Shown piece after piece: positions 36,309 to 40,305 of a DNA stretch of 40,305 bases. The stretch comes from an uncultured Verrucomicrobia subdivision 3 bacterium. GTDB lineage: Bacteria > Verrucomicrobiota > Verrucomicrobiia > Limisphaerales > UBA11358. The notes under the pieces are model-generated. The model was not told the DNA's origin. It did no database searches and saw only the letters and a list, made by a program, of their open reading frames with translations. Position numbers and translations under genes: made by a program. The stretch spans positions 1 through 40,305 of the forward strand of contig CAITTG010000129.1 of assembly GCA_903895255.1 (NCBI GenBank), in the 5' to 3' direction. Numbering within the stretch: the stretch's first letter is position 1; each line of letters opens with the position of its first letter.

Positions 36309-37001
36309 ATGCTCGAAGACATTAAAAAACAGGTTTGCGAAGCCAACCTGCAATTGGTTGCGGCTGGTTTGGTTATTCAAACCTGGGGCAATGCCAGCGC
36401 CGTCATCCGCGACCAGGGCGTCATGGTCATCAAACCCTCCGGCGTTCCCTACGCGGGCATGAAGCCCGGACACATGGTGGTGGTCTCCCTGGAAACGGGC
36501 AAACCCGTGGCGGGCAGCCTCAAGCCCAGTTCGGACACCCCCACGCATCTGGAGTTGTATCGGGCTTTTCCCACGGTCGGCGGCGTGGTGCATACCCACA
36601 GTCTTTATGCCACCGCCTGGGCGCAGGCCTGCCGCAAGATTCCGTCCTACGGCACCACCCAGGCGGATTACTGGTATGGCGAGGTGCCCTGCACCCGGGC
36701 CATGACCCCGGCGGAAATTCAAACCGATTACGAAAAGAATACCGGCGGCGTCATCATTGAAACGTTCGCCAAACTAAATCCGCTCGAACACCCCGCCGTG
36801 TTGGTGGCCAGTCACGGTCCTTTCACCTGGGGGCCCGATCTCGCCACCGCCGTGCAGAACGCCGAAATTTTGGAATTCGTCGCCCGCCTGGCCAGCGAAA
36901 CCCTGCGCCTGAATCCCGCCACCCCGCCCATGGCGTCGGCCCTCCTGGACAAACATTTTCTGCGCAAACACGGACCGCAGGCTTATTACGGACAAAAATA
37001 G
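36309..37001 (+). CDS. araD: L-ribulose-5-phosphate 4-epimerase
   Basis: A 230-residue class II aldolase-fold epimerase producing D-xylulose-5-phosphate for the pentose phosphate pathway. Zinc ligands His95 and His97 (HTHSLYATAW) and His169 (ASHGPF), plus Asp76 (SSDTPTHLELY), Asp120 (TTQADYWYGE) and a tyrosine near 226-227 (QAYYGQK), match the E. coli AraD numbering closely. The start is ATG 36309, since the upstream TTG at 36303 has nothing to favour it. It lies 15 nt after araB and 11 nt before the mutarotase. Confidence 0.95.
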   Translation: MLEDIKKQVCEANLQLVAAGLVIQTWGNASAVIRDQGVMVIKPSGVPYAGMKPGHMVVVSLETGKPVAGSLKPSSDTPTHLELYRAFPTVGGVVHTHSLYATAWAQACRKIPSYGTTQADYWYGEVPCTRAMTPAEIQTDYEKNTGGVIIETFAKLNPLEHPAVLVASHGPFTWGPDLATAVQNAEILEFVARLASETLRLNPATPPMASALLDKHFLRKHGPQAYYGQK

Positions 37002-37012
37002 CACACCCTACC

Positions 37013-38170
37013 ATGAAAAAAATCATTCAACTATTACTGGTCGCCACGGCGGGACTGGCCACCGCCAGCTTTGTCGGCTGCGCCTCTCACTCTATGTCTA
37101 AATCCACCACCAATTCCATCACCAGCGCCCCGTTTGGCACCATGCCGGATGGCACGGCCGTGCAAATTTACACGCTCCGCAATACTCACGGCCTCGAGGC
37201 GCGCATCCTGACCTATGGCGGCATTCTCCAGTCGCTCTTGGTGCCCGACCGCACCGGCAAGCTCGGGGACGTGGTCCTGGGTTACGATCATTTGCAGGGT
37301 TACCTGGATAAAACCCCCTATTTCGGCGCGCTCATCGGCCGCTATGGCAACCGCATCGGCGGCGCCAAGTTCACGCTCGAAGGCCAGACCTACACCCTGG
37401 CGACCAACAACGGCCCCAACTCCCTGCACGGCGGCATCAAGGGCTTCGACAAGGTGGTCTGGTCCGCGAAGACGTTTGTGAGCCCCGAGGGTCCGGAACT
37501 CATACTGGCTTATTACAGTCGCGATGGGGAGGAAGGTTTCCCTGGCAACCTGATGGTCACTGCCATTTATACGCTCACGGATGACAACGAACTGAAGCTT
37601 CAGTACAGCGCCACCACCGACAAGCCCACGGTCGTCAACCTCACGCATCATTCCTACTTCAACCTCACCGGCCAGCCAAACACCGACATTCTCGGTCATA
37701 TCGTTTACATCAATTCCGACGAAACCACCCCGGTGGACGCCGGCTTGATCACCACCGGCGAATTCAAATCCGTCGCCGGCACGCCGTTTGATTTCCGCAC
37801 GCCCACGGCCATCGGCGCCCGCATCAACGATCCCGATGTCGTCCTGCAATACGGCCCTGGCTATGACCACAACTGGGTGATCAACAAGCCCTTCGGCCAG
37901 TACGGTCTCATGGCCCGCGTCACCGACCCCAGCAGCGGCCGCGTGATGGAAGTGTGGAGCGACGAACCCGGCCTGCAATTCTACGCCGGCAACTTCCTGG
38001 ACGGCACCATCACCGGCAAATATGGGGCAGTGTACAAGATTCATGACGCGTTCTGCATGGAACCCCAGCATTATCCCGACTCCCCCAACAAGCCCAACTT
38101 CCCCACCACGGAACTCAAGCCGGGCGAGAAGTATCACAACACGATTGTTTACAAGTTTAGCGCGGAATAA
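37013..38170 (+). CDS. Exported aldose 1-epimerase (mutarotase), probable lipoprotein
   Basis: A 385-residue GalM-family mutarotase. Family marks are LTYGGILQSLLVPDR, FGALIGRYGNRIGGAKFTL, NSLHGGIKGFDKVVW, VNLTHHSYFNLTG with the catalytic His, and EPGLQFYAGNF; the catalytic Glu is likely in CMEPQHYPDSPN. Residues 1-22 are a signal peptide ending SFVG-Cys23, an approximate lipobox (Phe at -3 is unusual), so it is probably anchored in the envelope, unlike cytosolic GalM of E. coli. In this operon it would interconvert alpha and beta anomers of freed L-arabinose before uptake. It ends 26 nt before the symporter gene. Confidence 0.9.
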   Translation: MKKIIQLLLVATAGLATASFVGCASHSMSKSTTNSITSAPFGTMPDGTAVQIYTLRNTHGLEARILTYGGILQSLLVPDRTGKLGDVVLGYDHLQGYLDKTPYFGALIGRYGNRIGGAKFTLEGQTYTLATNNGPNSLHGGIKGFDKVVWSAKTFVSPEGPELILAYYSRDGEEGFPGNLMVTAIYTLTDDNELKLQYSATTDKPTVVNLTHHSYFNLTGQPNTDILGHIVYINSDETTPVDAGLITTGEFKSVAGTPFDFRTPTAIGARINDPDVVLQYGPGYDHNWVINKPFGQYGLMARVTDPSSGRVMEVWSDEPGLQFYAGNFLDGTITGKYGAVYKIHDAFCMEPQHYPDSPNKPNFPTTELKPGEKYHNTIVYKFSAE

Positions 38171-38196
38171 TCCGCCCGGAAGCTGATCGGAATCCT

Positions 38197-40023
38197 ATGA
38201 ATGAAATAACCAACACCCTGGCGAATGCCACCAATGCCGTGGCCGCCTCGGCGGTGGCGGTCGCCAAAGAATCCGTGTTCAATGGCTTGGACTGGGCGGT
38301 CATCGCCCTCTTCGCCATCGGCATGGTCGCCGTCGTTCTGTTCTCCATGCGGAAGAAAAACGAGTCCGGCAAGGATTACTTCCTGTCCGGCCGCGATGCC
38401 AACTGGCTCCAAATCGGCTCCTCCATTTTCTCGTCCAATATCGGCTCCGAGCATCTGGTCGGTCTTGCCGGCGCCGGCTTCATCACCGGCATGGCCATGG
38501 CGCACTGGGAAATGCACGCCTACTGGATTCTGATCCTCGGCTGGGCTTTCGTGCCGTTGTATGACCGCATGAAAGTCTTCACCATGCCCGAGTTTCTGGA
38601 ACTGCGCTTCAGCCGGGGGTCGCGCAATGTGTTAAGCCTCCTCACCATCGCGAGCCTCGTGCTCACCAAGATCGCCGCCACCATTTACGCCGGCGACGTG
38701 GTGATTCGCACGCTGCTCGGGGTGGAATCGGTCAGCCTCTTTGGGCATCAAATCGACATCTTCTGGGTGATCGCCTTGGGGCTCGCGTTTACCACGGGCG
38801 TCTACACCGTGTTCGGCGGCATGCGCGTCATTATGTACACCGCTGTGTTGCAGGCCCCGGTGTTGATCTTCGGCTCGCTGTTCATTCTGTACATCGGCTT
38901 GGAAAAGCTGGGTCATGGCAGTTTGATTGAAGGCTGGAACGCCACCAAGGCCGCCGTCGGTCCGAACATCCACTTGATTCGTTCCCTGAAAGATCCCGAA
39001 TGGCCCTGGCTCGCCGTGCTGCCCGGTTCCGCCATCATTGGTTTCTGGTACTGGTGTACCGACCAGTACATCGTCCAGCGCGTGCTGGCCGGCAAAAACC
39101 AGCAGGAATCCCGCCGGGGCACGATTCTGGCCGGTTACTTCAAACTCACGCCGGTGTTCATCTTCCTCGTTCCCGGCATGGTGGCCTTTGCGCTCACCCA
39201 GACCCCCGGCAGTGGTTTCACGACCCCGGCCTCCGGCGATGCCGCCTACACCTCATTGGTGGCGGAGATTCTGCCCCATGGTGTCAAGGGCATCGTGGCC
39301 TGCGGGATGATCGTGGCCCTCATGGCCTCGCTGGCCTCCAAGTTCAACGCCTCGGCCACGCTCTTCACGATGGACTTCTATCGTGAATGGTATCCGAACG
39401 CCTCCGGCAAAACCGAGGTGCTCGTCGGGCGCGTGGCCACGGCGGTCATTGTGTTTGCGGGTATTTGCTGGGTGCTGGTCATCAAGAGCATGCACTTGAG
39501 CCTCTACCTGTATCTGCAAAACGTGCAGGCCTATCTCTCGCCCGCCATCGCCGTGCTCTTCGGGGTCGGCGTGTTCTGGAAACGCGCCACCGCCCCGGCG
39601 GCGCTCATCTCTTTCTCCGTGGGCGTGTTCTTCGGCTTCGCCCGCCTTGCGGCGGACATCATCATGGGTGATTCCAGCAAAATTGTGGGCGATCTCAAGC
39701 AGCAGCTTTATCACGGGGCCATCACCGCGGACCAATATGCCGCTGGCATCGCGCCCATCGCCGCCAAGTACGGCCTGCTGTTCACCTTCTGGAATATTCA
39801 CTGGCTGTACTTCTGCCAGGGCTTGTTCCTGCTCACCCTGGTTCTCATCGTGGGCATCAGCTTGATCACCGCACCGCCTGACCCGAAGACCATCAAATAC
39901 ACGTTCTACGGCGCCACCCCGGCGGAAAAAGCCGCCACCCGCGCCAGTTGGGGCTTCTGGGACGTGGCCTTCAGCTTGGTCGTCGTGGCCTGCGTGGTCA
40001 TCTTCTACGTCAAGTTCTTCTAA
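38197..40023 (+). CDS. Sodium:solute symporter family sugar transporter
   Basis: A 608-residue SSS-family (SglT-like) permease with about 14 hydrophobic helices. After a long polar N-terminus (about 25 residues, Ala/Asn-rich) it shows KDYFLSGRDANWLQIGSSIF and SSNIGSEHLVGLAGAGF, the sodium- and sugar-site region typical of Vibrio-type SGLT, then MPEFLELRFS, GFWYWCTDQYIVQRVLAGKN and the later ASLASKFNASATLFTMDFYR. It should import L-arabinose (or a related sugar) with Na+. It is the last gene of the operon, 20 nt before the terminator. Substrate is inferred from its neighbours. Confidence 0.92.
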   Translation: MNEITNTLANATNAVAASAVAVAKESVFNGLDWAVIALFAIGMVAVVLFSMRKKNESGKDYFLSGRDANWLQIGSSIFSSNIGSEHLVGLAGAGFITGMAMAHWEMHAYWILILGWAFVPLYDRMKVFTMPEFLELRFSRGSRNVLSLLTIASLVLTKIAATIYAGDVVIRTLLGVESVSLFGHQIDIFWVIALGLAFTTGVYTVFGGMRVIMYTAVLQAPVLIFGSLFILYIGLEKLGHGSLIEGWNATKAAVGPNIHLIRSLKDPEWPWLAVLPGSAIIGFWYWCTDQYIVQRVLAGKNQQESRRGTILAGYFKLTPVFIFLVPGMVAFALTQTPGSGFTTPASGDAAYTSLVAEILPHGVKGIVACGMIVALMASLASKFNASATLFTMDFYREWYPNASGKTEVLVGRVATAVIVFAGICWVLVIKSMHLSLYLYLQNVQAYLSPAIAVLFGVGVFWKRATAPAALISFSVGVFFGFARLAADIIMGDSSKIVGDLKQQLYHGAITADQYAAGIAPIAAKYGLLFTFWNIHWLYFCQGLFLLTLVLIVGISLITAPPDPKTIKYTFYGATPAEKAATRASWGFWDVAFSLVVVACVVIFYVKFF

Positions 40024-40042
40024 CTTGGGTTCAATCATTCAA

Positions 40043-40076
40043 GGCGGGTGGCGAGTCATCGCCACCCGCCTTTTTT
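40043..40076 (+). terminator. Rho-independent terminator of the arabinose operon
   Basis: A perfect 12-bp stem, GGCGGGTGGCGA (40043-40054) and TCGCCACCCGCC (40059-40070), loop GTCA and six T, 20 nt after the symporter stop codon. Confidence 0.95.
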
Positions 40077-40235
40077 ATTGGGTAAATTGCCAAGTTCAAA
40101 GCCTGATACCACTTCCTCATCCAAATCGGTAAAAATCTCCCCCACCCCGAACCGTCCCATGTGGTTGGGCGTCAAACACTGCCCTTAGCCGGAACAATGC
40201 AATAGAAACGCAGTGGTTGCGCAGCGGATTTTTGG

Positions 40236-40305
40236 GTAAGGCAAGGAGTGAGGCGCGTAGCATATCCTTTATGGATCTGGAAGCGCCTCACGACGCAGTC
40301 CTTAC
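40236..40305. repeat. Palindromic repeat element (copy 2, may run past the window)
   Basis: Outer arms GTAAGG (40236-40241) and CCTTAC (40300-40305), inner arms TGAGGCGC (40249-40256) and GCGCCTCA (40283-40290), and a centre 40260-40285 that is the reverse complement of the centre at 410-435 with 3 differences in 26. The central hairpin is ATCC-ATAAA-GGAT on the minus strand. An inverted ATTGTTCCGGCT motif (40187-40198), shared with the repeats at 117-128 and 304-315, lies about 40 nt upstream. The rest of 40077-40235 shows no gene. Confidence 0.78.

Overview
This 40.3 kb GC-rich window reads as chromosomal DNA from a free-living, Gram-negative, polysaccharide-degrading bacterium, most likely a member of the Verrucomicrobiota (Pedosphaera/Limisphaera-like). 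That placement is inferred from the gene mix: a GH106-type rhamnosidase-like enzyme, a GH127 arabinofuranosidase operon with an SSS transporter, a single-domain prepilin gene, Hanks-type kinase, MidA, and an F-type ATPase with unusually short delta and c subunits. No 16S rRNA or other decisive marker is present. No prophage, insertion sequence or CRISPR array was found. Start codons mostly lack a strong Shine-Dalgarno sequence.

Layout. 1-505 is non-coding and packed with short repeats (ATCTGCG-type modules) and a large palindrome. 506-2624 holds an exported Bcp-type peroxiredoxin (minus), a HAD-Nudix fusion and FolB. 2879-5668 is a large exported GH106-like glycosidase. A tRNA with a CAT anticodon (5901-5975) precedes the cell-shape operon mreB-mreC-mreD-mrdA-rodA-rng (6050-13719), which is closed by a strong terminator. 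14077-15191 carries hisB and a prepilin-like gene on the minus strand. 15544-21406 is a mixed housekeeping stretch: small membrane protein, recN (minus), metallo-beta-lactamase-fold hydrolase, Ser/Thr kinase, N-carbamoylputrescine amidase, Uma2-type nuclease (minus) and a small antitoxin-like ORF. 21432-23124 has an RmlD-like reductase overlapping gluQ.

23282-29760 is the complete atpBEFHAGDC operon, closed by a perfect 12-bp-stem terminator. A MidA-family methyltransferase follows on the minus strand. The last block (31192-40023) is a six-gene co-directional operon for L-arabinose: fucose/arabinose-type isomerase, exported GH127 beta-L-arabinofuranosidase, AraB, AraD, lipoprotein-like mutarotase and Na+/sugar symporter, ending in a terminator. 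Together these would liberate L-arabinose outside the cytoplasm, equilibrate its anomers, import it, and convert it via L-ribulose and L-ribulose-5-phosphate to D-xylulose-5-phosphate. No AraA homologue or dedicated regulator lies in the window.

The most interesting non-coding signal is a palindromic element that occurs once at each end of the window. Its 26-nt core is shared at 23 of 26 positions, and one stem pair has changed in a compensatory way, which points to a dispersed structured repeat family.
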